A model generated the notes under the pieces. It was not told the DNA's origin. It made no database searches and saw only the letters and a list, made by a program, of their open reading frames with translations. A DNA stretch of 64,000 bases, taken from contig NC_057918.1 in NCBI RefSeq assembly GCF_018873765.1, positions 10,238,862 to 10,302,861 of the forward strand, given 5' to 3'. The stretch comes from Telopea speciosissima. Taxonomy: Eukaryota; Streptophyta; Magnoliopsida; Proteales; Proteaceae. The position numbers and the translations under genes were made by a program. This document shows positions 12,335-24,953 of this stretch, piece by piece (within the stretch, counting starts at the first letter, position 1; every line of letters begins with the position of its first letter).

Positions 12335-12469
12335 CTTCTGTTACAGCACGGTGATGTACTGCATCGTGCGATGCTGCAAAGGCCATGTGGCACAGCGGGC
12401 CTCACATGGTGCACATGGCCTCTGCAGCCGCTGCACAATGCATTACAGCACCATGCTGTAATAGAAGAA
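12335..12469. repeat. Fold-back element with AGGCCATGTG core
   Basis: The arms CTTCTGTTACAGCACGGTG and the reverse complement of the right side (TTACAGCATGGTGCTG) pair along about 60 bp. The inner arms meet at AAGGCCATGTGG and CACATGGCCTCT, a core shared with the elements at 52095 and 52931. Confidence 0.65.
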
Positions 12470-15400
12470 GATAAAAATTCTTTCGATTGGGTTGTTTCAA
12501 TAGGCTCTTATCAATCTATGTGGGAGCATGGCCCCTAAGCTAGTTCGAAGGTCAAAAGCATCAATATGGTTGGGATTTCAGCCTTTCATGGGAGGTGAGG
12601 GAATTATTTTGCCCCATCCTATGTCCAGGTGCATGGACTATCGGCTAGGCTCCCAAACAGACTCCTTTTTCTCGTATAAACTAATGGAAATAGCTGTCTT
12701 TTATTGGTTTCTTTTTGTTTTATGTTTTTTATCGGTTTTTTTATGTTCAATTAGTTGATTTTTTATTTTGATAGGTTTTAGTTTCTACCATTTCTAGAAA
12801 ATCTAAACTGAAGTCAAACACGCATTCGGCTTGGTTTAGTTTTCGTTATTAGTTTGCTCGGTTTGGGCTAGAATTTAACACTATTACCATGAATGCTTGG
12901 CTTTGGTGAGCTTATCAAAGCAACGTCTTAATTGTCCTGCGTGAAATAATGATGTAGCAATTCTAACAATTGGATAGACAATGTATGATCTGATTAGTCA
13001 CGTGTCAAAGTTCAGAAATTAATTCAATCAAATACTCTCTCATGCATCGATCCTCAAGCCTCTTGTAAATCAACGTATGTGTATAGTCCTCCAACCATTA
13101 TTATACGCACATGTTTTGACTGCGTAGTAAATTTTTACCCTAATTAAAATGTCTATAATAGTGTAAGAAAGGTGATTGATAATATAGACATACAAAGATA
13201 AAAGCCTGAAAAATGTTCATAGAGTACCCCACACCCCAAAAGGAAAAAAATCTTGATTACTCTTAGAAAAATGATTGTGCTGATATCAAATTTAATGTGT
13301 AAGAAGAGGTATTTAAGGATACTTTTTTGTTGTGATGCTGTCCGTTTCATATATTATCATAAGGATTGAGTTTTCATGGAGAGGGCGGGAATGAGTATCG
13401 GGAGGGTATTTTGGAACATATAAAAACACTAGGAGTGGTTTGTGAACCCTAGGATAGTGGGTGAACCGTCCTCTATGGGTGGAGGAAAACTTTATCCTTG
13501 TCATAAAGGAAAAGGTTTTCTGAGCTGTTGGTGTAGGATAAGCTAGCACCTCTATGTCTATATCTTTCCTCCTCATACAAAATGACCTGGCTGCCGATAT
13601 CGTTTTATTGCACCTCGTTGGTGCACTCCTCTACATCACTTGGTTAGAGTATCCTCTATCCCCTTATCATAAATATCCATCCAATCATTCTCCTTGTCAC
13701 TAACATGTGATGGGAATTCCAAAATTCTTGTTTCAAATGATGAAACCATATTTGCCTTATTTGGGTGCCAATAAATTCTTCATTAAAAATCAATTGAAGG
13801 AAGCTTGGGTTTTAACGGGGGATATCAAAGATATCAGATCTAGAGCTGCCCAACATTTTCATTGAATTTATTTCATTTGAACATTAAAATAAAAATTCAA
13901 TTTAGTTTCATAAAAGCTTCAAACATCATTTCCAAGGTTAAGTAAGATTACATCATGTTTATTTTATGTTTTGTTAGTGCTAATAAAAGATAAACCATGG
14001 ATCCAAATGAATGGGTCAAAGGTCGGAGGAATATATCTTCTTCATGTGTCATTTTAATATTAAAAAAAATCATTTTCTATTTTGGATCGTGTTTAGTAAG
14101 GAAAACTATCGAAATAACTAGAGATTCTTCATTCATGGTGGACCATATGATTGAAATAACTCATCCAAAATTCAAATGTCATCTATCCAAAGTCATTTTC
14201 CACTTATCCAACTATCAATATGATAAATGAGAACTTCACTTGCTCCACTTAATAATCGGAAGTATCTTAGGGTTTCTTAAAGGTTCTTTTGATTCCAAAT
14301 AGAGCCTTAAAGTAGGTCACTCCCCATAAGATTGTCTTAGTTATGCTTCAATTTTTAAATAAAAATAAAAGATGGCATGCACCATGTACGTCCACTCACT
14401 CTCCTCAAGCATTTCGTATAATTAGCTGTGGGCATTGCACTGACACTCGCTTTCCTCATGCATCATGTAAATCCTTTATGGAACGAAATCATTTCCCACA
14501 TCATGAATGGCAGTGTAGGAGATTTGAGATTTCCCCCACACCAACAATATCGGAAACCTATCTATTTAATCTAATAAATAAAAAGGAAAAAAATTGACGT
14601 ATGGTCATGTGGCCTCTACACCAATGCGGGGGCCAATGAGCGCACCTACAAGGGCATCAACATGGATAAGATTTTTATTTCATGAGAGATGGGATGGTAA
14701 TTTTGTGTGCTCTTGTGTTTGGGCACAAGATCCATGCAAATAGGCATTGATCTCTTGCCCTAAATAAAATGAAACATTTTCGGTAGAAAAATTATTGTGG
14801 TCTCTCCATCCATTGAAGCCTGCATGGAGTGGATCACATTATAAGGATGCAAATTAATCATACTTGGGTTGAAGAAATGCTAAACATTGTAATTTTAGCA
14901 TGAGCTCGGCTCATTTTGGTTCAAAATTAAGCCCAGTTTTTTTTTACATGGCTTGCACCGCTACCACCTAATGGATCACATTTCGTAGTAAAACTCAATC
15001 ACTCACTCTCATCATATATTGACATCTTCCCCTTGTATTTTCAGAAAATAATTGCTCTTCAAAACCTTACGTCGTAATCTTTTTCCAATGTAACAATAAG
15101 TTTAATCCAACAGCTCTTTTCTACTTGGCAAAAGAGAGGCATAATTTTATGACATTGAACAGAGGATCCAACCACTCCTATGTTTTGTCAAGACTAAACC
15201 ACCATTAAAAGCAAAACATAATCAATGAACCTTGCAGAAATCCAGAATTGGGCCGGTCAGATTTTGGGTTGGTTTGATCCATTCTATTGTTGCAGAAACC
15301 CAGAATTGGGCCGGTCAGATTTTGGGTTGAGTTGATCCATCCTAATGTTGTAGAGATCCAACTGGTATATAAAGTTATCCAAAGTGAGATTACTCCCAAC

Positions 15401-16873
15401 AAAATATTACCTACATGAGTATATCTATTCCATCCTTAACCAAGTCATCTGCTATATTGCACCATATATGTCTTCATTGCACAGTTTGCACTTGCCAAAA
15501 AATATATGCTAACCTTTACTAAGTCAACAACCTCAATTGACCTCTTCTTATCCTTCTACCAATTGGTATTATCTCAAAGTTATTCAAATGCATTCATTTA
15601 TGGTTCTACTAATTGTAGCCTAACTACCTTCTTAGGTCAATATTCTTATCTATATTTTCCTGAATGATTTCTCATATGAATTGTCTGGGACTGATCCTGA
15701 TTCTTTCCAAATTGATATGGCTGATTCATGCCAAGAAACCCTAGAATTTGTGTGTTTTTCAAATTTAGGCCCGATTCTAGGGTTCTTGTGACCGATTCCA
15801 GCTAATTTCGAGATTTGGCTTGGAGATCTCTGTCAATTCGGTCCTCGATTCTATGTTTTGAAACACAGAGTTCAATTGCATATGAAATATGTACAATCAC
15901 ACATTTATAATGTTATGGGAAAAGAACTTTGTCCCGAAGCATGGCTAACGCAAGCCTCCCATGTATCTCTCTCTCTCATTCCCATGTAAACAAACATCTC
16001 TACCCCTTGTTTGGAGGAGAGAGATAAACACAAGGAGTGTTGGTGTAGGCTACACTCTCGGAAGGAGAACTACTTCCGTAATTTTATCTAGGCTTAGATG
16101 TATTTGTTTCTTTTTTGTTCTCCTCCCCACGACCCCCACTTCCCAACAAAAGAAAGGAAAAAGGACTCTCTCAAGGAGCTACGCCTAGGTATAGGATGTA
16201 GTGAAATAACCATTCCGCCCCTGTGATAGGTAGAAATCTCGCCCCTGTTGATACTTTTACGCATGCTCCCATTGGTCCTCCGCATTGGCACAAGAACCAC
16301 ACTCCCAGACGGAGAACGTTGCTTGGTCATGTGGCCCCTATTCCAGCACGAGGCCAAAGGGAGCGAGACCAAGCATCCAACATGGGGGCGAGATAGTCAT
16401 TTGGCCAACCTTGTGTCTTGACGTAAGGGCACACCACCAAGCAAAGTTCCACCCCCACCCCCTCCCACCCCCACCCCCTCCCCCCCTTCAACAAAAAAAA
16501 AAATACAAAACTAGTGGTTGGCCTTGAATGCATTAAAATACACATGGAAAAGGTTGTATATCCTGTGACCTCAACTCCATGTACGGATTATTCATCTAGG
16601 GTGTAGGGTTGGTCCAATAATGAAGTCTTGTTTATTGCAAGATGTGTCTTATGAATTATGAATTATGAGAAAGTAAAATGACAATGATGGTAATCCGTAC
16701 GAATAAAACCCATTATTGCCAAGCAAAGATAGAAATCACATTAATTGTCAGTGAAGTATTGCCCGAATCTTCGCCTAGAACTCACCTCTCGCATGTCACT
16801 AATGTAGTTAAGTCTCCTAACCCCCCCCCCTCCCCCCCTCCAACAAAAAAGAGTATAGTTTAGTCAGTCTCCC
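12470..16873. other. Intergenic stretch with no gene
   Basis: AT-rich with several candidate repeats: two related stretches at about 14590-14770 and 16230-16450 share GGTCATGTGGCC and similar words, a related one is near 12525-12700, and a diverged element of the GGTTTTAA family lies near 15690-15862. No open frame shows protein-like content. Confidence 0.5.
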
Positions 16874-17110
16874 ACATGGTTTAAGGTATCGGATCGGATC
16901 GGCCAATTTTGGCCAGATCGGATTGGTATTAGCTGGGACCGTCCCCAATACCAATCCGATCCAGCTGCATGGACAGGAGGTAAAAATGTAAAAAAATTAA
17001 TTTTTTTTATAAGAAAACAGGGACAAAAGTGTCATATTTGCCCAAGTTTGGACGACCCTGATCCGTATCGACCGATCCAATCCACCTGATACCGAGATCA
17101 CGAACCATGG
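16874..17110. repeat. GGTTTTAA-family element, GATCGG-rich
   Basis: It opens CATGGTTTAAGGTATCGG and closes GATACCGAGATCACGAACC; the interior has ATCGGATCGGATCGG and CGATCCAATCCACC. It is about 237 bp. Confidence 0.55.
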
Positions 17111-17515
17111 TCCCCCATGACCCAAAAAGCTGGAGACCCTAACTGCGCCCTTTTCCCTGCTAGTCTGGCTACATATTTCATTTTAACCCAGGAGTGGAGG
17201 AAGTAAAAACTCAAAAAACAGCAATCCCCATCTGTCACCTGCCTCAACAATTGATAGTCATGAAGTACCTTATTAGCCGATGGAGAGGATGACTTCATTG
17301 AAGATGATGAACATCTGTTCAAATGCAATACCAAGAAAAATCAAATGGTTCCGTGCAGACGATAATCTTGAAACTCAACAAGCTATTTGATTCAACACAG
17401 CTGTTCATAAGAACAGCCTTGAATTTAAATTACATAATATTAAAAAAGAACTACCATTCCTCTTTACAAAACAAAATTACATTTATGCTACAAATTGAAC
17501 TAAGATAACCAACAA

Positions 17516-20155
17516 TTATAATAAGTGCATTCGCTCCACATAGGAGTGAAGCAACCATCTGTTAAGAGGCTCACCACACCCCACAAAACACCCAGAGTTG
17601 CCATTTTCAGTAAAGAAAGGAAACTGAAAGATATGAAGCAGCTCCTCTACTGTCTGCCTGACAAGAGAAGATCCAGTTACCCTGCTGCGCCGCCCCCATC
17701 CAGTCACAATGTCAATGCGATTGGGTACAATGCCTGATGCAAGCATTTGCCTGCGAAACCAGGCAAGCGTCCTTGACAAGGCTGTAACAGCAGTTCCATC
17801 CGACATAACATGAAGGTTGATAAGCCAATAACAGGATCTTTTCTCCCTTACTGCATCTGGATAGACATTCTTCTGTGCAGCGACCTCCCAAACTGAGCCT
17901 GCTTCCTCCTTGAGGCCTGATTTATGAAGGAAATCTATAACTGCATCCACAAGTCCCCTCTTGCTCTCCCTATCCTCACTGTGCATAAGGTCCAAGAAGT
18001 AGCTTGCATGATCTCGTACATTCTGCCCGTCTGGTTCTGCAGCAGGCAGGGACTGTAGGAATCCATGAGCAGGGTGGCCAGTGATGGCCATAAGCTTACA
18101 ACAAAAGCCCATTTCTACTGGTGATTGTGTTTCTGTACAGAAACTAAGGAGCAAAGTATACGTCTGCAGCGAAGGATGCAGACCCAATCTCATCATGCTC
18201 TGCAGCATATCATGAGCATCAGAAAACCGGAATACCCTAAGGAATGCACTAAGCAAGGAATTGCAGGTTGGGACATTAGGGCGTAGACCATCATTGAGCA
18301 TCGCTAGATACCATCCTTGAGCCTTGTCAACATTGCCAGCTTTTCCCCACAAGTCAACCAGGAGACCATACACAGGTTCATCAGGAGCCCAATTATTTAG
18401 TTTCATCTCTGCAAAGACAGCTTCTGCTTCGTCAAGATATCCGCAATGACCAAGGACCTCCATTACAATGCTGTATGTCACCTTATCAGGTCGGAATCCA
18501 GCAGTCTGCATGTCCCGGTACAGCTTTAAAGCACTAGAGTAGTTCCTCGCCTTTGCTTGCAATGCAATCATGATATTGTACGTAACCAAATTGGGAACAC
18601 AACCATGAGCAATCATCTCACAGAACAGCTTGTAAGCAGCAGCTAGATGACCAGCTTTCCCAAGGCAGTTGATTATAACACTGTATGTAAATGTATCAGG
18701 AGAGAGACCCACCTCTTGCATTCTTTGATACATGTCCATTGCAACATCAAGAAACCCCGCCTTCGCATGGATGTCAATTAGTGTGCAGTAGGTTACTCGA
18801 TCAGGTTCGCATCCAGCTTCTTGCATCTGGTAGAAAACATTGATTGCCTCAACCATGTAATTTGCACGACCATAACTATGAATCAATCGGTTGTATGTAA
18901 CCACATTAGGGCAGCAGCCTTCCCTGACCATCTCATCCAGTAACTTGTTTATTGCACTGAACTGTTTGGCACGTCCAAGAACACCAACCATGGTGGTGTA
19001 ACTATGCTCATCATGTTTGAACCCTGGCTGGCGTTTCAACCAGTAGAAAAAACTGAGAGCAATTGAATGATCTTGAAGCTGCTTCAGAATTTGATTCGCT
19101 TGATATGCATTGAATGTGCAGGTAAGATTCCCAAGAGCCTGTTCTGCTGCTGGGCCCCACTTCATCTGTTGCAGAATATGATAAGCACGTTCCACAGCCT
19201 GCCCAGCATTTACAGACTGCCGGCTCATTGAGGTGGTTCCTATTGGCCCTATTGGCATTTTTGTAGATCTCTGTGGCTTCTGAACCTTATCAACAGATTT
19301 AATGCCTTCAGCAGTGCATCCAAAAACTTTACCATCTGAAGTCTGTCCTTTTGCCTTGGACTTGGCAACAAAATGGTATGAATCACCATGTCGCTGTGGT
19401 ATGGACTGCCTCCCATCACTAGAATCTGAAGGCCAGCTGCGAGTCTCTGCTGAATTCCTTGCTGCTGTGCTTGGAACACTGTCAAAACCTCTCTCTGTAC
19501 CAGGTCCAGGTTTTTCAGCTTTACCTTTTGAACCATTATAGTGAGTTGTAGAGTGTGACCCTCTTGCTACATCAACTGATGGTTTTCCATGGGATTTGGA
19601 GTAGTCTCTTTTATGGGGCTTTCCATTTGATGACCTTACATTGGAAATGGGCCTAGCAGAATCAACCATACAGTTCTGGGGCAAGAGAAGTGCCCCACTT
19701 CCATTTGATGTAGGAAGCTTATAATTTGCCAAATCATGAAGGAAACTAACTGCTGCAATACCAGCCTTAACAAAATGGTCAGCAACATGAGTGGAGGAAG
19801 GCACCAAATCCTTGTGAGAATCATGGATATTGCCACTAACATACTTTGCATCATCAAACCTTGCTAAAGAAGCAGGAGTAGGTGGAATATGTCGCACTGG
19901 AGCTTGATAGGCACCAATCTCTGCTCTGTGATGACTAACTGTTCCCACTGCATCTCCCAAAGGTAGACTTCCAGCTTGTTCTGAGGTCTTCTGTGGAAGC
20001 AGAACTTCATTACTTCTTTGCTGCTTCCGTGAGACACAAGTCTCATCTTCAGTGCAGGTACATGAACTTCCATCTGCAGTATTACATCGTGAACCACTAA
20101 GGAAGAAAGTCCTCGCACAATGGGAAAAGGTACCGAGCTGTTTTGTTCTTAACAT
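17516..20155 (-). CDS. PPR-SMR protein (P-class pentatricopeptide repeats plus Small MutS-Related domain)
   Basis: This is one uninterrupted coding exon of 879 residues. I chose ATG 20155 (MLRTKQLGTF) because a splice acceptor (TTGTGCAG) lies 3 bp upstream and because Arabidopsis relatives At1g18900/At1g74750 start MLRxKQL, as remembered. The first ~320 residues are low-complexity and Ser-rich and may include an organelle-targeting sequence. Eight to nine 35-residue P-type PPR motifs follow, each opening with the P[ND]xxTY signature. The C-terminal SMR domain begins near residue 776 with NLHVMS (in place of LDLHGxS) and carries TGWGRRS (TGxGxxS class). PPR tracts bind RNA in chloroplasts or mitochondria; SMR domains can be nucleases, but catalysis is not shown here. 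The gene probably has a 5' leader intron reaching a noncoding first exon near 26044. Confidence 0.92.
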   Translation of the reverse strand: MLRTKQLGTFSHCARTFFLSGSRCNTADGSSCTCTEDETCVSRKQQRSNEVLLPQKTSEQAGSLPLGDAVGTVSHHRAEIGAYQAPVRHIPPTPASLARFDDAKYVSGNIHDSHKDLVPSSTHVADHFVKAGIAAVSFLHDLANYKLPTSNGSGALLLPQNCMVDSARPISNVRSSNGKPHKRDYSKSHGKPSVDVARGSHSTTHYNGSKGKAEKPGPGTERGFDSVPSTAARNSAETRSWPSDSSDGRQSIPQRHGDSYHFVAKSKAKGQTSDGKVFGCTAEGIKSVDKVQKPQRSTKMPIGPIGTTSMSRQSVNAGQAVERAYHILQQMKWGPAAEQALGNLTCTFNAYQANQILKQLQDHSIALSFFYWLKRQPGFKHDEHSYTTMVGVLGRAKQFSAINKLLDEMVREGCCPNVVTYNRLIHSYGRANYMVEAINVFYQMQEAGCEPDRVTYCTLIDIHAKAGFLDVAMDMYQRMQEVGLSPDTFTYSVIINCLGKAGHLAAAYKLFCEMIAHGCVPNLVTYNIMIALQAKARNYSSALKLYRDMQTAGFRPDKVTYSIVMEVLGHCGYLDEAEAVFAEMKLNNWAPDEPVYGLLVDLWGKAGNVDKAQGWYLAMLNDGLRPNVPTCNSLLSAFLRVFRFSDAHDMLQSMMRLGLHPSLQTYTLLLSFCTETQSPVEMGFCCKLMAITGHPAHGFLQSLPAAEPDGQNVRDHASYFLDLMHSEDRESKRGLVDAVIDFLHKSGLKEEAGSVWEVAAQKNVYPDAVREKRSCYWLINLHVMSDGTAVTALSRTLAWFRRQMLASGIVPNRIDIVTGWGRRSRVTGSSLVRQTVEELLHIFQFPFFTENGNSGCFVGCGEPLNRWLLHSYVERMHLL

Positions 20156-20385
20156 TATCTGCACAAGTAGGCAGATTCAGAGTCACTATTCATAAAGAGA
20201 TCCTAAGGTTCTAACAATGAAAAAAATGAAAACAATATAAAGTGTCAGGCTTTCATTTGCTCATAAGTTAATCACAGTAGGCAACTCTATTTCGGTGAAG
20301 CCATCCACAGCCCAAGTCCTCTATCAAAGAAAGAAATAGTACCAGAAACCCCCAAACACTGATATTGAATGATTAAATTGGTCCT

Positions 20386-20387
<2 letters not shown>

Positions 20388-20437
<50 letters not shown>
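20388..20437. repeat. (AT)n microsatellite
   Basis: An uninterrupted run of about 25 TA units, upstream of the PPR-SMR start codon. Confidence 0.95.
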
Positions 20438-20443
<6 letters not shown>

Positions 20444-21315
20444 AGACAAGGAAAACAATTCCTTGGGTATAAGTGCCCTGAAAACTATCCACACAGAACT
20501 TTGCCCTAACTTTTTAGTGTGCAGAACTCCTCACAGGCACCACAAACAGCATTGCAATTGACATTGAGCTATTATGTAACTATCTCAGCATCTTAGCAAA
20601 AGCAAATCAACTAACAGCTATATGTTATTTATATAATCCTAGGACATACTGGAATGCCTTTCCTGTACCTGATATGGTCTTGATAATAGTCCGTCACATC
20701 AGCACCTTTTCTTAAATACAGAACTTGAAGAATTGCAGCAGTCATACACTTGCAACCCTAACAGGTATCAAGCTAAAATCAGAGTGATAAGGGAATAATA
20801 ACGTTAAAACAAGCCAGTTGGCTGCTTACCCTTGCCTAAGATTCATCTTTGACAACCAATGATTTTATTAGAAATAAAGCATAGGGATGGCTAATCAACA
20901 CATACCAATTATTATTAACTAGAAATCCAACAACAAAAAATAGTTCAACCACACATTGTTGACTGGGTTGTCTGCTGTAAGCATTCACAGATTTAGGTTT
21001 CCACTCAAATAAGGTAATCATGGAAGCAGTCAAGGCTTGGATTGGGATCAGAGATCATCCAAACCCAACCCCCAAGAAAGAAAAAAAAAAAAGATTTACT
21101 CGACATTAGTGGAATCGCATTCCACAGTGAACTGTTGGTAGCACTCATTGCACAGTCAACCAAACGTCAGTCCTCAGAATGGGCCACCCTAAACCCAAAA
21201 AGAAAGGCCATCAGCCCAGCCCCAGAAGAACCACCATCACTTTCTCTTGAGAACTCCAACTCCAGCAGGTTTGTAAGCATCCATCGAAGTTTAGCTTGAA
21301 TATATCTGCCTAACC

Positions 21316-21361
21316 CCCCCCCCCCCCCAAACCCCTGTTGGAGGTTGGGGGGGGGGGGGGG
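21316..21361. repeat. Poly-C then poly-G inverted pair
   Basis: A C15 run and a G13 run flank a short loop (AAACCCCTGTTGGAGGTT), able to pair as a hairpin; lengths are prone to sequencing error. Confidence 0.7.
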
Positions 21362-23894
21362 CAATGTGCATTAGGAAATTTAGAGAAGGGAGTTTCTTAT
21401 TGACACCCCTTAAGGTGTCAAATAATTTGTAACCTTACTATTTTGCCCTTTTAGTATTACACTTAATTTTTCACTGAGGGTAAATCCTGTAATTTTACAT
21501 GTGTACTCAGAAAATGTGCTAGATAATGTCATTTTCAAATTAATTTTGAAAAAACTTTTTTACCCCTGATTTAAATAACTTTTACAAGTGTCATTTAGAC
21601 AATCCCTTTAGAAAATGATAAGATGTCATCTCTTGATAATAAAGTCAACTGTGACTCTTCTGAACAGATTTGTAGGAAAAGCCCACTTTACTAGCTTCAT
21701 AGAGATTGCATAATTTGTTTAACAGATGAGTAGAGATTTCATAATTCATATCATCATCTCTCTTATGATGATTAGTAAAAAGTATTGCATTCCTTTCCTC
21801 CAAAATGGAGCCATATCTAGCAATAAGAATGTTGGGATAAGGCTGAGTTGTGGTGGTTGTATCTAGCAATAAGAACAGTCTTCTGAGAAGCTTCCCCTTC
21901 ACCAAATGGAGAAAATGGCCAGCCAATGACATTCCAGTGAAAAATCCAGTCCAGATCAAATAAGGCAGAAGATGATGCCCAACATTCAAAGAAAAGGAAC
22001 AATGAAAGAATAGACAGACAGTCCACTGATTCTCATCTCCCTTAATGCTTACAAATGAAGCAAACATGAGTGAGGTAATCATCCAGTCAAACTTCACTTA
22101 AATTCTGTCACCATCCAGAATCAGTTTGTGCTCATTAAGCTGCTTGTACATTAACGATCAGTATGACCAAATTACGACGTCATCATAAGAATAGTATACA
22201 AGCTACTCTCTAAGACAAAAAATTCAAAATCTGGCAGTATTGAAATGACTAGGTTTTCTGAGAAAACTAATAAAGATCCAACAGAAACTAAGTAATACAA
22301 GAATTTCTAATATAAACAATCTGCATCAAAGAAAATAAAATGATTGTACATGATAAGGGACAATTTCAATGTCTCAACATAAATGAAGACGCAATTGAAA
22401 GTCCAGGTTATATATCAATCGCACAGCCTTCGCACAAAAAATTATGCGTACAAAATAAATTTCATCAAATCTTCTCTTTCTGCAATGCCAAAGGAACCAA
22501 CACTGCTAAGTGCTAATTATCCTCCAAACAAAATCAGTATAAAGGAGCAATGCAAACTCAATAACAACTATTGCATTACAAAAAAAAAATAGTGTTTAAA
22601 AATTAGACGCCACATAAACCATTGGTATTAACATTGCAATCCTATTAAAAAAAATAAAATAAAACCAAAAAAAAAATTTACTCCTCGTCATGAGAATAGG
22701 TGACAAAGAGGGGCTAGGCACCAATGCTTTATGCCCCTGTATCACTGCATGCATAATTCTTGAATTGGGGTTCACTGTATGTAATTTCATCCAAATTACA
22801 ACCTGGGAAATCTGATGCAATTTCAACACGTTAGAAGCCACGATGTGCTCTATGGAAACATCAAACATCTAAGGCCCTCTGCATCTCTCCCCCCCCCCCC
22901 TCCCCACCACTTGATCCCTATCAAACCAGCACTTCCTGGAGGTGAAAGTGACAGAATGATGCCAGTCTACCCCACCTCTGAGCACAGATTGCAAGTAGGG
23001 AACAGGGCCCTTGACTCTCTCTCTCTCTCTCTAAATTGGAAGTAGCCTCTTCTATTCTTCTTTCTTTTTTAATTTAACAATCAAGTTAGTAAGACTATTC
23101 ACTCCCAAATAGCAACATGGGTTAGTCATTCTCATGTCTCTCCCTCCTTTTAGATCTCCATTGCCACTATCAAATGTACCAGAGGCAGAATAAGAGCTTT
23201 TCTCTTGAAGGTGGTAAAAGTTTCACACACATAGGATATATCATGAACCATCCAACTGGCACTCCTTGTTTGTTCATGTTTCCACTGTTTGTCCAAAGCT
23301 GAGGTTTCTCATGTGTGCACAGGAAGGTGAAGAGAGGAAGAGTTAGATAGAAAAGTAGATGCAAGGAGAAAATCTTTACAATTTTGGGGGATCTCAAATT
23401 GAAGAGAGAAATTATAGTTCCTGCCCTCATTAACAAACAACATAAAATCAAATATAGGGTCAATCTAGCCAGTGACTAAATTAGCTCATCAACACAAGCT
23501 TAGACAACCCATTTTGCCTTGAAATTTTTCTATCATCTCTCAAACCATAAAATTGCAGATTCATATTTTTGAGAAATAGCTATGCCGGAGCAACAAGAGT
23601 GTTGTCTCAGTATGCAAGTTCATGTTCAACGAGACACTGCCAGAACCACCCTAACTCAGAATTCCAGGCTGGCTGAGAGTGCCACCACTTCCATTCACCT
23701 GTAACAAGCAATCATCACAATGGACCACTTCAACGCCTTCCCAATGGCATCAGAGAACTATAAACTATCAGATTGCAAGACACCAGCATAGTGCATATAA
23801 TATAGCTATTATCAGAGGTAGCGCTGCAAAATGTTCCCAACACTACAATCACAAGATTAAGCACTGCACAGTAGGAGAGGAGGGGAATATTAAA

Positions 23895-23965
23895 AAAAGG
23901 TGTACCCCGCTTCCACCACTGCGGGGTCTGGGGAGGGTCATAATGTACGCAGCCTTACCCCAACT
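23895..23965 (-). mobile_element. SINE-like tail fragment
   Basis: GGTGTACCCCGCTTCC, then CACTGCGGGGTCTGGGGAGG and GTACGCAGCCTTACCCC match, on the reverse strand, the conserved interior of widespread plant SINEs that I remember (GTAAGGCTGCGTACA...). Only a part is present, followed by AACTGAATAAGG. Confidence 0.45.
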
Positions 23966-24520
23966 GAATAAGGTAAAGCAGGAATTGGTTAAGAATTGCG
24001 TATACCCTTATGATTCATGAGCATAAGAGAATGTATGCATTTATTAGAGTGAGGACCCTTATGATTATAAAGTATGCATGCATTTGTCAGAGTGGCATCC
24101 ACCCTTAAATATTAGATTTAACAATCATTAGATTTTTCACAAACCAGGACAAAATCCCACAGGGTAAAGTAATTGCCACTTGAACAATTAACACCTCGTC
24201 ACTTTACCTTCCACTCTGTGCAGTCTTTAAATTGATCACAGCTGGTATTGATCATCAGTGTCTTTAACCAAAACTGAAACACCTACCTTGACAACGATGT
24301 CAAACACTACCCATCCTTTTAGGATCTACATTAACCTTACTGAGCTGCAAAAGAAAGTCAACAATAGTGAAAAAGAATCTCTGTACAGTAGCACCTCATC
24401 TCCAGAGCTTACTGAACATAGCAACAAAGACAAAGGCCAGTGGAAACAATTCTGAAAACCACTGGAGCCACTTCTCCCAACTTTCGTCTCTCATCATGTA
24501 TCAATATCTTGATCATCATT

Positions 24521-24953
24521 ACTCAACTCAGCCTTGTCCCAACTGAATGGGGTCAGCTACATGGATCCTTTCCCTCCAATCAGCTCTATTCAAAACTTGT
24601 TACAATGCCTAAGCTATGCATGTCTTTCCTCACCAATTCTCCTAGAATCTTTTTAGCTTTACCCCTGGTTCTTTTAGCTAATTCAATCTGACTCAAATTG
24701 CTCCTCCACACTAGAACATCTAAAGTTGCAAATGTCCATGCCACCTCAAACGACTCTCATAACTTCATGTATCAGAGCTACTCATAAATCAGCTCTAATT
24801 TGATCATTCCTTATTTTATCCTTTCTAATTTAAGAACACATCCATCTCAACATTATCATCTTAGCTACACTAAGTTTATCTACACGACGTTTCTTTATTG
24901 CCCAACATTCAGCACCATACATCATTGCCGATCGTATGACTGTCCTGTAAAAC
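24521..24953 (-). mobile_element. RTE-type LINE 3' fragment with 15 bp target duplication
   Basis: It shows the RTE 3' signature on the minus strand (complement of CCTTGTCCCAACTGAATGGG) and follows the same sequence order as the LINE at 2263. It is flanked by identical atcttgatcatcatt at 24506-24520 and 24954-24968. It is about 433 bp, with stops throughout, and sits in the leader intron of the PPR-SMR gene. Confidence 0.85.

Noticed and set aside
20690-21060. Possible extra untranslated exons of the PPR-SMR gene
   Set aside because: Donor-like GTACAG and similar sites exist, but none is supported without transcript data.
21645-22097. 150-codon minus-strand open frame
   Set aside because: Composition is that of AT-rich intron DNA, no recognised motif, and it overlaps other frames of similar length.
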